Shown here piece by piece: positions 53,840 through 63,755 of a DNA stretch of 64,000 bases. The position numbers and the translations under genes were made by a program. The notes under the pieces were generated by a model. The model saw only the letters and a program-made list of their open reading frames with translations, searched no databases and was not told where the DNA came from. The stretch covers positions 186,001-250,000 of the forward strand of contig RKQB01000003.1 of the NCBI GenBank assembly GCA_003797895.1. Direction: 5' to 3'. Origin of the DNA: Cyclobacteriaceae bacterium YHN15 (lineage in GTDB: Bacteria; Bacteroidota; Bacteroidia; Cytophagales; Cyclobacteriaceae). How positions within the stretch are numbered: position 1 is the first letter of the stretch; each line of letters starts with the position of its first letter.

Positions 53840-55525
53840 CTATTTATATATCATTTCCTCAGCCCCATTCCAATTTTTAGGTGGGCCTTCAGCCAGGTAT
53901 TTCTTGGCTTTTTCAAAAAAAACTTGTACCGTATGATCTGTTTCATCTGAGGCTACCACTTTGCTGAAAAATTGTATGGAATGTTCAAAATGGCCTTGTT
54001 GATACAGTTCCATTGCCATATCAAAATCACTCATACTTTGTTTCCTTATGGCGGCAAAGTCATCTTCCATTCCATTCATGCATTCTACTACACTCAGTAT
54101 ATTGTTTTTCCCCTTTAGCAGAACCTTTCCCAGGCGCCTAAACACAAATTTAGAAGGATTAGGAATCCTTTTGAAGGTCACCTCACTGAGTAATAAGGGG
54201 GATTTATAATACTTGGTCAGACTTTCAATTCGGGCAGCCGTATTTACTGTATCACTTATGGTAGCCGCATCTAAACGGTGTTCATCTCCTGTAATCCCCA
54301 TGATCAGTGATCCGGTATGCATTCCAATACCTGCATGAATGGGTAATTCTCCATTTTGAATCCTTATCTGATTTAATTGTCTGACCGCCCTTTGCATTTC
54401 AATTGCTGCCAATAGCGCATCTTCGGGTTGATTGGGGAAAATAGCCATAATGGAATCCCCGAGGTATTGATTAATGAAGCCCTGATGCCTTCGGATAATA
54501 GGTCCTAAAACTTCATTGAAAGAGGAAACAAAACGGAAGTTTTCCTCGGGACTCATTCGCTCCGAAAGCGTGGTGAAATCCCGGATATCTGTAAATAAAA
54601 CAGTTACAATTTTTTCAATCTGATCGCCCAGTTTAACATCGGTAATATTCTCTTTACCCAGGGAGGAGATGAACTCATTGGGAACGAATTTTTTGATTAC
54701 CTCATTGATGCGCAGCATGGCTTCTTCCCTCATTTTTATCTCCCGAATGTTTTTCTCAAACAGTAAAGCAGACTCCATGGAAGAGGAGGATTGTAAAGCC
54801 AAAGTCACCAAGAGCTTTAGGTGTGCAGCTGTAAATTGATCTGTGTGGGTACCTACCAGAATGATTGCACCAAGGACCCTATCCTTGCCTTTAAGGGTAG
54901 CGTATATGATACTCATTACATTTTCTGCAATCAGCCCACGCTCTTTTAATTCTGTGATATCGGTGATGATTGCAGATTGGCCATTGAGTCCAATCCTTAG
55001 CAATAAGGAAAAATTATTCTCCAAAATATGGGCGTCAATCAGCTTTTCACCAGACATGGCCGGTACGCTTAATTTACGCTGATATTCGTCCAAGAACACA
55101 ATTGCACCTGCATTGGCAGGGATTGAATTGGTAGAATGGCTAAGCGTAATCTCTGCAATGGCTTCAAGAGATATGGCTTCCCCAAGATTTTCCGCGAAAC
55201 TGTAAATAATATTTAGCTCTTGATAGAGGTACAGCACTTCCGATCCTAATTTCCTTTTCTCGCCCTCTTTGGAAATCAGCATAGTTAAAACTCCAACTAC
55301 TTGATGAATCACTTCATTACTCCCATATACCACAGCAAGTTTGGCATTTTCAAAGTCAATTGGAATGGCATATTTAAAATCCTGAAATTCTTTGCTGCCA
55401 TAAACTGTCCTGTCTGAAGCATCGGTAATACAAAGACTTGCCTGGTTTTGAACACACCAATCGTCCAACCAAGGTCTCAAGGGTTCATTCCGACCAAATA
55501 ATGCTTTTATCGATACTTTTGTCAT
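53840..55525 (-). CDS. GAF domain-containing class III adenylate/guanylate cyclase
   Basis: 561 residues, cytoplasmic. A short N-terminal sensory region, a GAF domain at about 110-270, a short helix, then the catalytic domain at about 300-480 with VTVLFTDIRDF (metal Asp), NQYLGDSIMAIF and SDTVNTAARIESL. The C-terminal 80 residues look TPR-like (MAMELYQQGHFEHSIQFF). It makes cAMP or cGMP. It is the last gene of an operon-like run hybrid kinase - receiver - cyclase, with 38-base gaps between genes, so the receiver may regulate it. Confidence 0.9.
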   Translation of the reverse strand: MTKVSIKALFGRNEPLRPWLDDWCVQNQASLCITDASDRTVYGSKEFQDFKYAIPIDFENAKLAVVYGSNEVIHQVVGVLTMLISKEGEKRKLGSEVLYLYQELNIIYSFAENLGEAISLEAIAEITLSHSTNSIPANAGAIVFLDEYQRKLSVPAMSGEKLIDAHILENNFSLLLRIGLNGQSAIITDITELKERGLIAENVMSIIYATLKGKDRVLGAIILVGTHTDQFTAAHLKLLVTLALQSSSSMESALLFEKNIREIKMREEAMLRINEVIKKFVPNEFISSLGKENITDVKLGDQIEKIVTVLFTDIRDFTTLSERMSPEENFRFVSSFNEVLGPIIRRHQGFINQYLGDSIMAIFPNQPEDALLAAIEMQRAVRQLNQIRIQNGELPIHAGIGMHTGSLIMGITGDEHRLDAATISDTVNTAARIESLTKYYKSPLLLSEVTFKRIPNPSKFVFRRLGKVLLKGKNNILSVVECMNGMEDDFAAIRKQSMSDFDMAMELYQQGHFEHSIQFFSKVVASDETDHTVQVFFEKAKKYLAEGPPKNWNGAEEMIYK

Positions 55526-55563
55526 GTGAATTTTTTAAAATCAGCATTTCTTAAGCCAAATAC

Positions 55564-55944
55564 CTAGGGTAATTCAAGTACTTCCCGGGCTTTTTCCAAG
55601 AGCAATTCAGGATCAAAAGGTTTGGTCATGTAAACATCAGCACCCACATCGAGACCCTTTTGCCGGTCTGACTCCTGACCCTTTGCAGTTAGCAAAACGA
55701 TATAGATATCCGTTAAACCCATTTCTTGTTTGACTCTGCGACAAACTTCCATTCCATTCAATTTGGGCATCATCACATCTAAAAATATCAGGTCTGGCTT
55801 TTCCTCGCCGATCACTTCCAATGCCATTTCTCCATTTTCAGCGGTAAAAAATTCCACTCCTTCATCCTCCAATTCTTCTAAGGTTTGTTCGATGAGCATA
55901 CGGATATGGGCCTCATCGTCTACAATTAAAATTTTCTGTGACAT
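55564..55944 (-). CDS. Single-domain response regulator (CheY-like)
   Basis: 126 residues, receiver only. Asp9/Asp10 form the acidic pocket, Asp56 in FLDVMMP is the phospho-acceptor, and Lys in MTKPFDP completes the site. No output domain. It sits between the giant hybrid kinase gene and the cyclase gene, each 38 bases away, and probably relays phosphate from the kinase to a partner protein such as the cyclase. Confidence 0.92.
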   Translation of the reverse strand: MSQKILIVDDEAHIRMLIEQTLEELEDEGVEFFTAENGEMALEVIGEEKPDLIFLDVMMPKLNGMEVCRRVKQEMGLTDIYIVLLTAKGQESDRQKGLDVGADVYMTKPFDPELLLEKAREVLELP

Positions 55945-55982
55945 ACTTCAGTCATTTTATTTCCAGTTGTTATAAGATTCCT

Positions 55983-58900
55983 TTATTGATAAATGAAAAA
56001 CAATACATTTTCCAATCCCTTTTCAAAGCGTAGGGTCTGAACTATTTCTTCATCTGCAGATAGGATAGAATTGAGTATGATAATATCTGGCTGGGTAGCA
56101 ATTGCTTTTTCTACCAGTTCCTTGCCGTCAGACTCGACTACATGATAGCCCTTTGTTTGAAGAACTTCTGTCAATGTCCGGATGGCTGCACTGTCCTCAT
56201 CTACTACCATTACTTTTCTTTTGGATTTGCCTTGTTCCAGTAGTGCACCGATATCCTCAAATAACTGAGCAGTATCAATCGGTTTAGTCAGGTAGCGATC
56301 TACACCAATGCGAAAACCCCGGGCCTTGTCCTGGACAATTGACAATATAATGATTGGAATATCCATTGTCTGCGGATCATTTTTCAAAATAGCGGCAACA
56401 TCAAAACCGTTGATTTCGGGCATCATAATATCCAAAATGATCAGGTCGGGACGATGCTGCCTAATCGATTCTATGGCTTCTTTTCCATTGCAGGCTTCAG
56501 AGGTTAAATATCCTGCTTCTGTTAGCTCCTGACGCAAAAGAGATCGTATCGACTCCTCATCATCCACTATCAAAATATGGGCATTTGCACCGACATCTTT
56601 AAGTTTTGAAAAAGTCATCTTTTCCTTCAACTGTTTGACCAGGTCATTGAGGTGAATCGGTCCAGCTGAAGTGGAGTTATTTTCTTTTTCTACAAAAGGA
56701 ATCGCAAATGAAAATGTTGTTCCTTTTCCAACTTCGCTTTCCACCCAGATTCGGCCACCGGAGTGTTCGATAATTTCCTTGCAAATTGGGAGTCCCAAGC
56801 CAGTACCTTTTGGTTTATCGGTAAGGGTATCGCCTCCGATTTGCTTAAACTGCTCAAAAACGGCTCCAAAGTCTTCTTTGGCAATCCCCATTCCTGTATC
56901 CTGAATGCTGGTGATAATTTCATTTCCAACTTGTTTTATCCTGCAAGTGACCGAGCCTTTATCTGTAAATTTGACCGCATTGGAAATCAAGTTGATGACT
57001 ACTTGAATAAGCTTGTTGGTATCTCCGGTGATCTTTGGGATATTTGGATCGATGTCCCGGATAAGTTTTAAATTTTTCTGTTGAAATAGGGCGGTGGTAG
57101 CCGAAATTGCACGCTCCACCACTTCGGGGATAGCTACCTCTTCTTGGCTCCAATCCATCTTTCCTGCCTCAATTTTTGCCAAATCCAACACATCGTTGAT
57201 CAATGTGGTAAGCCGCTCTCCTTCCGAAATGACTACCTTGAGATTCTCTGAAACCTGATTGATGGTCTTTTCTGTTTTGGGATCTTTTCGATCGACCAAG
57301 GGGAATATTTTTTCCTCCAGCCTTTTCTGAATGATTTTGGCAAAACCCAATACCGAAGTAAGAGGTGTTCTGAGTTCGTGACTGACTGTCGAAAGGAAGG
57401 CACTTTTGGCCTCATTGGCCAGTTCTGCAGATTTTTTGGCGGCCACCACTTCTTCAAAAAGCTGTGCCTTGTTGATAGCAACTCCCACCGAAGAGGCGAT
57501 GGTCGAAAGTAAGTTTGAGTCACTTTCATTAAAGCGATTTTCCAATTCAGTACTTTGCACACTCAATACGCCAATGGCTTCTTTGCCTTGAAAGATGGGT
57601 ACTCCCAAATAAGAGGATGAAGGGATTCCTAATTGACTTGCCCCAAGTTGGGCGGTCATTTCCTCGACATCTTTATTGATGAGGAGAGCTTTTCCGTTAC
57701 TTAATATTTTTGAAGTAAGGCCTTCTCCAAAATTTTGAGAAGGCATATCATCTCCATACTGGTAAGGGAAATTGATAGTATTGGTTTTCTTATCCAAAAG
57801 TGCCAGATACACAATATTTGCTTTGAATAACTCCTTCATTTGATCTCCTACCAGATGAATGATTTCATCCAGGGACACATAAGAAGCGAGCGCTTTGGTT
57901 ACCCGATTAACTACAGACAATTCGTTGGCTTTTTGGTTTGATTCTTTCAAAAGACGGTTGGTTTCGTCAAATAGCCGGGTGTTTTCAAGTGCCACACCCA
58001 AACTATTGGTGATGGTGCTCAAAAGTTTAACTTCCGACTCGCTGAATGCGAATTCTCTATCTAAATTTTGAAGACTGACGGAGCCTTTGATTTTATCTCC
58101 AACCAAAATAGGTATGAAAACAGCTGACTGAGGAGCGATCCCTATGCTTACCCCTTTTCCTCCATACTTCTGTGCAGTAGCCACATAATCCTTATTGATT
58201 ACCAAAGGTTCTTTGGTTTCGATAAGTTGACGATTGGCCCAGTTTATGGGGCGAGGTTCTGTATATTGACGCTCCCCTCGCTCAATGGAATATTGCCAAT
58301 GCTCCAAATTCGCTTCTAAATCAAAAGAGCGAATGATAACACTTTGGGTATCAAATAAGTGTCGAAGTTTTTCTCCTACCAATTCATATATCTTTTCGGT
58401 ATGAACCTCCTTTACCAGGCCATCCTGTATTGTATTGAGTACTGCTAATTCAGAAACTCTGAGACTTAATTCTTCCGTCCTCTCTTTAACTGTTTTTTCC
58501 AATAATTCATGTTTTTTCTTAAGTTGGCGAAGACGCCACTTAGAAAATGCTACTATAAATCCTCCACCGGCGAGCCCATAAAGCAAATATGCCCACCACG
58601 TATGATACCAAGGTGGCAGAATATCGAAGTGGAAAGTTGCTTCTTCGCTAATCTCATTGAAGACGTTTTTCGCACGGACACGGAAAGTATAGTTACCCCA
58701 TGGAAGGTTGGTGTATTCCTTATAAAAGCTTTTATTCCACTCAGACCAGTCCTGATCAAAACCCTCCAAAAATGTTTGGTAGGTAGTCCGTCCTTCTTGT
58801 TGAAAAAACTGCGCGGCATAATTAAAACGAAGGTTATTTTGGGAATATTCCAATTTTTCCAAACCATCTTCAACTTTTTGAGCAAAGTAATTTAGTGTAT

Positions 58901-60914
58901 CATTTCCGGCAAGTATTCCCCTGATCATCACTGGGAAATTTCCCTTTGAAACTTGTGGGATTGAACGATCAAACCGAATTAATCCTTGACCACTGCCCAA
59001 CCAAACGATTCCATTTTCTTCAGAAAAAAGATATGTAATATTCTGCCATGGGAATTCATTGAATAGATTTTCTTCAATTCTGTAGTCATTAGCCTCTGGA
59101 ATGGCAAGTCTTAATCTATTGCCAATAGGTATAAAAACTTCCCCTTTTGAATTCTCTTGGATGAAAAAATTTTCAGAAAGACCTAACTCAAATGGGATAC
59201 TGCCAAACCTTTGGTCCTTAACAATCTTATCTAATTCAGGATCATAGCGCAAAAATTCTCCGAATGAAGTAAAAAAGATTTCTCCATTGACCCCATATAC
59301 GAATCCTGGAGAGTTGGCTAATCCATCTTCTTGGCCATAAGACTTTGTTTTATACTCGCTGATTTCCGGAAAACCATCGGATTTAATTGATGGATTAACT
59401 TTATAAGCAATACCCGCTTGAGTTCCCGCCCAAATTGTGCCATCTTCACTTTCAGCTAGGGACCATATGGTTCTGGAGATTCCTAATATATCACCGTATC
59501 TTTCCCAAAAGTTACCTTTTCTTACAAATATCCGAAGGCCTCCTTCTATAGAGATGTATAGGATATTTGGGTGTTTTTTTGAAATCATTAATGCCTGTCC
59601 TCCAGAAGTTTCCGGATCGATTGTCAGGATTTTACCGCCTCTGATCATGGAAAACTTTTCTCCGGGAACAATCATATCCTTCCCGTCTACCACCAAATTC
59701 CAGATTTGGAGTGACCCTAATTCTGGAACTGGAATAAATTTTTCCGATTTTATATCATACTTGAATAAACCGATTGCGGTAGTTATATACAATTGGCCAT
59801 CTGCCCTCGTAATGTATAGAATTGAAGAACTAACTCCCTGATCCTTTGAAAAAATGTGAATAGGGGAATTGGGTTCGAATTTGGATATCCCATTGTCCAA
59901 CCCCATCCAAACAGTTTGATTATTGTCTACATATACTGAATAAACTGAAGGATCCTGTAATCCTTCCTTATCAGATAATACACTGACAATATTACCTTCG
60001 GGGTCCATTATCACTAATCCTATCCCGATAATGGAGGTAACCAGGTTTCCATTAGAGAGTAAAGAGCTTTTATAGAGCATAGTAGACTCTGCATATTGAT
60101 TTAATTCATTTTCATATACAGCAAATGAATCACCATCGTATTTATAGATTTTTTGAAAAAATCTTGCAGCCAAAAATTGTTTTTTTCCTGTTTCAGGATG
60201 ATCCGAATAAGGAACAAGCGTAAATACCCTATCACCTGATAAAACATCACTTCCCGGGATAAAATCCAGTTCACCGTTAGTCATCTTATAGAGGCCGGTT
60301 CCCAGGTCATGTATGATGAATTGTCCATCTATCAAAAACCCTTGGGAAAATGAAGTGAATGCCGGATAAGTCTTTAAATCAAATTCTCCTTTTTCTAAAT
60401 CATAGGAAAGCCTAAATAAGTATTCTCTTGATTGAAAATATAGATACTCTCCATCATACTGGGCTGACCAAATGTCTTCAAAATTCCTGTTTTCCTTCGG
60501 AATTAGATGTTTGAGAGATTCTACCTCCAATAGACCGAATTTATTGCGTTTCAAATATCCAAATCCTTCGGAAGTTCCAAAAAAAATCACTCCATTCTTA
60601 TCCTTAACCAAGGCCCTTGTAGCGGCACCTGTAGGTCGATCAGGATGCTTTATATGTCTCCAGTTTACACCGTCGAATTCAAGGATTTCAGTAGAGGTCC
60701 CAAAATACATCAATTGGTCATCACTCTGAATAATAGACCAAACCTGACCGTTGCCAAGGTATTCTGATGTTGGATAATTTGTTACAAGTGGAACTCCAAG
60801 TTCCTCAAGAGCTTGCGCGTAAATTTTTGTCGAACTGAAAAATAAGGATAACAATACACAAAAAATCACATTTCTCTTTATCGCGTTCAAATAGGATTGA
60901 CTATAAATCAACAT
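55983..60914 (-). CDS. Giant hybrid sensor histidine kinase: propeller, Y_Y_Y, two GAF, kinase, two receivers
   Basis: 1643 residues. Signal peptide, a periplasmic propeller region (about 40-660), a Y_Y_Y domain to about 760, a membrane helix near 771-790, two GAF domains (about 830-1000 and 1010-1150), HisKA with SHELRTPL and phospho-acceptor His1179, HATPase (GTGLGLPICKEI), a receiver with Asp1495 in LDIMMP, and a C-terminal second receiver whose phospho-acceptor position is Asn1615 (IILNSIL). That second receiver also ends only 28 residues later, so it is degenerate and truncated. There is no C-terminal DNA-binding domain, unlike polysaccharide-utilisation hybrid sensors. Ligand unknown. 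Confidence 0.9.
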   Translation of the reverse strand: MLIYSQSYLNAIKRNVIFCVLLSLFFSSTKIYAQALEELGVPLVTNYPTSEYLGNGQVWSIIQSDDQLMYFGTSTEILEFDGVNWRHIKHPDRPTGAATRALVKDKNGVIFFGTSEGFGYLKRNKFGLLEVESLKHLIPKENRNFEDIWSAQYDGEYLYFQSREYLFRLSYDLEKGEFDLKTYPAFTSFSQGFLIDGQFIIHDLGTGLYKMTNGELDFIPGSDVLSGDRVFTLVPYSDHPETGKKQFLAARFFQKIYKYDGDSFAVYENELNQYAESTMLYKSSLLSNGNLVTSIIGIGLVIMDPEGNIVSVLSDKEGLQDPSVYSVYVDNNQTVWMGLDNGISKFEPNSPIHIFSKDQGVSSSILYITRADGQLYITTAIGLFKYDIKSEKFIPVPELGSLQIWNLVVDGKDMIVPGEKFSMIRGGKILTIDPETSGGQALMISKKHPNILYISIEGGLRIFVRKGNFWERYGDILGISRTIWSLAESEDGTIWAGTQAGIAYKVNPSIKSDGFPEISEYKTKSYGQEDGLANSPGFVYGVNGEIFFTSFGEFLRYDPELDKIVKDQRFGSIPFELGLSENFFIQENSKGEVFIPIGNRLRLAIPEANDYRIEENLFNEFPWQNITYLFSEENGIVWLGSGQGLIRFDRSIPQVSKGNFPVMIRGILAGNDTLNYFAQKVEDGLEKLEYSQNNLRFNYAAQFFQQEGRTTYQTFLEGFDQDWSEWNKSFYKEYTNLPWGNYTFRVRAKNVFNEISEEATFHFDILPPWYHTWWAYLLYGLAGGGFIVAFSKWRLRQLKKKHELLEKTVKERTEELSLRVSELAVLNTIQDGLVKEVHTEKIYELVGEKLRHLFDTQSVIIRSFDLEANLEHWQYSIERGERQYTEPRPINWANRQLIETKEPLVINKDYVATAQKYGGKGVSIGIAPQSAVFIPILVGDKIKGSVSLQNLDREFAFSESEVKLLSTITNSLGVALENTRLFDETNRLLKESNQKANELSVVNRVTKALASYVSLDEIIHLVGDQMKELFKANIVYLALLDKKTNTINFPYQYGDDMPSQNFGEGLTSKILSNGKALLINKDVEEMTAQLGASQLGIPSSSYLGVPIFQGKEAIGVLSVQSTELENRFNESDSNLLSTIASSVGVAINKAQLFEEVVAAKKSAELANEAKSAFLSTVSHELRTPLTSVLGFAKIIQKRLEEKIFPLVDRKDPKTEKTINQVSENLKVVISEGERLTTLINDVLDLAKIEAGKMDWSQEEVAIPEVVERAISATTALFQQKNLKLIRDIDPNIPKITGDTNKLIQVVINLISNAVKFTDKGSVTCRIKQVGNEIITSIQDTGMGIAKEDFGAVFEQFKQIGGDTLTDKPKGTGLGLPICKEIIEHSGGRIWVESEVGKGTTFSFAIPFVEKENNSTSAGPIHLNDLVKQLKEKMTFSKLKDVGANAHILIVDDEESIRSLLRQELTEAGYLTSEACNGKEAIESIRQHRPDLIILDIMMPEINGFDVAAILKNDPQTMDIPIIILSIVQDKARGFRIGVDRYLTKPIDTAQLFEDIGALLEQGKSKRKVMVVDEDSAAIRTLTEVLQTKGYHVVESDGKELVEKAIATQPDIIILNSILSADEEIVQTLRFEKGLENVLFFIYQ

Positions 60915-61181
60915 AGTTTATTTTATTATTAAAAATAATAAATTTTTTGAAGGAAAGTAGCAAAAAAAAATTCTACGTCCTAATAAATATCAGACGAAAA
61001 AAGCTGTTTTCAATTAATTTAAATTGCTGGTTTTCAACTGTTTTTTTCTTTCATTCAGGTAAAGGTGAATAAGCGATTAGGTATTAAGATCATCCTGAGC
61101 CCAAGTATTTCAATTTATTTCAAACATTCAATGTCTTTAGAGGCTACTTACGAGACTGTAAGGATATTGCCCTGAAATGGG

Positions 61182-63716
61182 TTAGTCCTTAGAGCCGAAA
61201 GGAATACCAGCCCAAATAAAGTATAGGCCCACCAGGTTAGCCACCAGAGCCGCAAGGAAGATCAGCGCATACAAAGTAACCGCCCACCAAGTGCGCCACC
61301 AGGGTGGAAGTATGCGAAAGCTAAATGTACTAGGCTGTAAAGAGCTTATACCGTCAATATTTATGGCCTTCACATGAAATGTGTAGGTTCCAGGAGCTAA
61401 GTTGCTAAACTGAACAAAACGCCGTGAACCGTTATTCACCCAGTCTTCCTGGTAACCTTCGAGGCGGTACGCATAATTGGTTTCTTCAGCATATCTGAAG
61501 TTCACAGAAACATATTCTATATCAATCGCATTTGAAGCCCAGGGAATATCAACCGGTAACATTACCTCATTAGTAGTACTTAGTTCAATCCTTGTTTTAC
61601 CAGCCAAAAATTTTACAATATGGATAAGTGGGGGTTTTTCTTGTTCCAGTAAGTCCTTCGGGTGGAAAAAGCTTAGACCGCCCACACCCCCAAAAAGTAA
61701 CTCTCCATTATTGCAGTTTAAAAATGAATTGGGGTTTAACCGGCTTGGCCTCAGCCCATCTGTTTTTCCAAAATTTCTAACCTTGTCTGTTTTTGGATTT
61801 AACCTCGATATTCCATATTCTGTACTCAGCCATATCATCCCGTATTCATCTTCTATTACCCCTAGCACATTAATGTATCGAAGCCCATTTTTCTGGTTGT
61901 AAACTGTAAAGTTCCTGGAATCCGGATCAAATCGGACTAAACCATTGGTTTTGGATATCCATAGCTCGCCGTTACTGTCAATGAAGAGATGATTTGCTGT
62001 CCCAGTGGCTAAGGCACTAACATAGGCATCATTAATTTCAGGGAAAAATATTTCGCCACTTCCAACCACATATTGCGCCAGCAAAATCCCCCTTTCTCCC
62101 GTTATGGAGTCCAATAGAGCATTGCTTCCTGACAACCAAATGGTTCCTGGTTTTTCAACTGTCAACAGATCGGGGACAAATGTTTCAATGGAACCAAAAG
62201 GGGATATAAGGGATACCTCTTCAAATTGACGCTTGGGAATATCGAATCGTAAAAAATTTCGGTTTGAAGTGAGGTATAAAGCATCATCTGAAAACCTGAC
62301 AAAATCAAACAAAGCTACATTTTCAACCCTGGTTTTATCAGGGATAAAGCTTTCTTTTTTTAAGAAAGTGACATCAATGAGTTCGAGTTCATTTTGGATA
62401 GAAAGGTTCCAAACGCTTCGCTTTCCATCATAAATTGCCGATCTTGAAGTGGGTGAGATATTTGGAACTACTTTCCATTCATCAGTTATCCTGTTCCAAA
62501 TAATTGGTGATTGGCTTTCCCTTGACACCAGGAAAATATTTTCCCCAATTTCCTCAATACCATAAAATAAATTTTCAAATGCATTAGCATCCGATGGATT
62601 CGGAGAAAAGCCACCCATTTTTGCCCTTTTTCTATCTGCCCTACTTAACCCTCGTGATGTGCCTAACCAGAGGTTATTAAACTGATCTTCGAATATTGAG
62701 GTACAGTAATTCCAAGCGTGGGAATTGGGATCATTTGCTTTGTAGGTATACGTCAAAAATTGATCATTTCTATGATCGTAAAATCTGAAAGAATCTGCAA
62801 AATACATGTCCAGAATGGTAAACCAAATTTTACCATCCTCGGTTTGTTTAATATCAGAAACCTGTTCCCATAATGGATGCCCTTTCTCTGGATGATAACT
62901 GTAATGTGTGATTGTGCCTGATTTTAAATCTTTTTTCCACAATCCGGAATTACTGCCTATGGGAACGTCTAAATTGGGAAGACTTTGATCTAAATTGATT
63001 CTTCTATCATAAGCAACCCACAAAACCTGATCCCTGTCTATAAACAAATTGAAAATGTTATTAGAAGGAAGACTTTGAGGGTCCTTGGGATCATGCCTCA
63101 TACTTGTCAATTCACCGGTTTCGGGATTTAAGTTGTGAAGACCATCCCTATAGGTAACAAACCAGATTTTTCCATCTTCACTTTCTGCAATAGGAAAGTT
63201 TAAAAAATCATTGGTAATCTTAATATTTTCGGTCGGTGAGGGAATGAAGTGTTCAAAAGTTTGGCTATCCTTATTATATCTGGAAATTCCTTGTGCAGAA
63301 CTAAACCAAAGGGAGCCATTTTTGGATTGGTAGATCTCTTTGATGTCATTACTCAAAATCGATTTCTCATCATGCGCCTTATGAAAAAAATGTGTAAAGG
63401 TGTTAGAGCCTCGATCATATCTGTTCAATCCTGAAACTGTTGCAATCCATACTGTGTTATCAAGGTCTGCAAAAACGGCATTTACATTGTTATCCGATAA
63501 GGAGTTTTTATCATCTGGATCATTCCTGAAAATTTCAAATGAATAGCCATCGAATAGGCTTACCCCTGACCGGGTTGCCACCCAGATATATCCCTGTTGA
63601 TCCTGTGTGATGTCCCGTATACGGTTATCAGACAGACCATCTTCTATGGTGTAGTTTTTAAAATGGAGGACTTCTTTTTCTGATGTCTGTGCGATAACTG
63701 CTACTGGAATCACCAA
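61182..63716 (-). CDS. Propeller/Y_Y_Y sensor without kinase domain; 5' end shifted out of frame
   Basis: 844 residues in the open frame: propeller repeats (many GYIWVATRSG / GELWISKTNG-type units), a Y_Y_Y domain near 710-775 and a membrane helix at about 805-830, then the stop GSKD. Related receptors continue into a histidine kinase; here the 265 bases downstream hold none. The frame opens only with a TTG at 63716. An ATG at 63747 followed by an 11-T run (minus strand, 63715-63725) reads MLKTIWIIFF and would continue as a perfect signal peptide, LVIPVAVIAQ, if the run were one T shorter. So the gene has a frameshift at a homopolymer, or the read does. Confidence 0.75.
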   Translation of the reverse strand: MVIPVAVIAQTSEKEVLHFKNYTIEDGLSDNRIRDITQDQQGYIWVATRSGVSLFDGYSFEIFRNDPDDKNSLSDNNVNAVFADLDNTVWIATVSGLNRYDRGSNTFTHFFHKAHDEKSILSNDIKEIYQSKNGSLWFSSAQGISRYNKDSQTFEHFIPSPTENIKITNDFLNFPIAESEDGKIWFVTYRDGLHNLNPETGELTSMRHDPKDPQSLPSNNIFNLFIDRDQVLWVAYDRRINLDQSLPNLDVPIGSNSGLWKKDLKSGTITHYSYHPEKGHPLWEQVSDIKQTEDGKIWFTILDMYFADSFRFYDHRNDQFLTYTYKANDPNSHAWNYCTSIFEDQFNNLWLGTSRGLSRADRKRAKMGGFSPNPSDANAFENLFYGIEEIGENIFLVSRESQSPIIWNRITDEWKVVPNISPTSRSAIYDGKRSVWNLSIQNELELIDVTFLKKESFIPDKTRVENVALFDFVRFSDDALYLTSNRNFLRFDIPKRQFEEVSLISPFGSIETFVPDLLTVEKPGTIWLSGSNALLDSITGERGILLAQYVVGSGEIFFPEINDAYVSALATGTANHLFIDSNGELWISKTNGLVRFDPDSRNFTVYNQKNGLRYINVLGVIEDEYGMIWLSTEYGISRLNPKTDKVRNFGKTDGLRPSRLNPNSFLNCNNGELLFGGVGGLSFFHPKDLLEQEKPPLIHIVKFLAGKTRIELSTTNEVMLPVDIPWASNAIDIEYVSVNFRYAEETNYAYRLEGYQEDWVNNGSRRFVQFSNLAPGTYTFHVKAINIDGISSLQPSTFSFRILPPWWRTWWAVTLYALIFLAALVANLVGLYFIWAGIPFGSKD

Positions 63717-63755
63717 AAAAAAAAATTATCCAGATGGTTTTCAACATAATATGTT

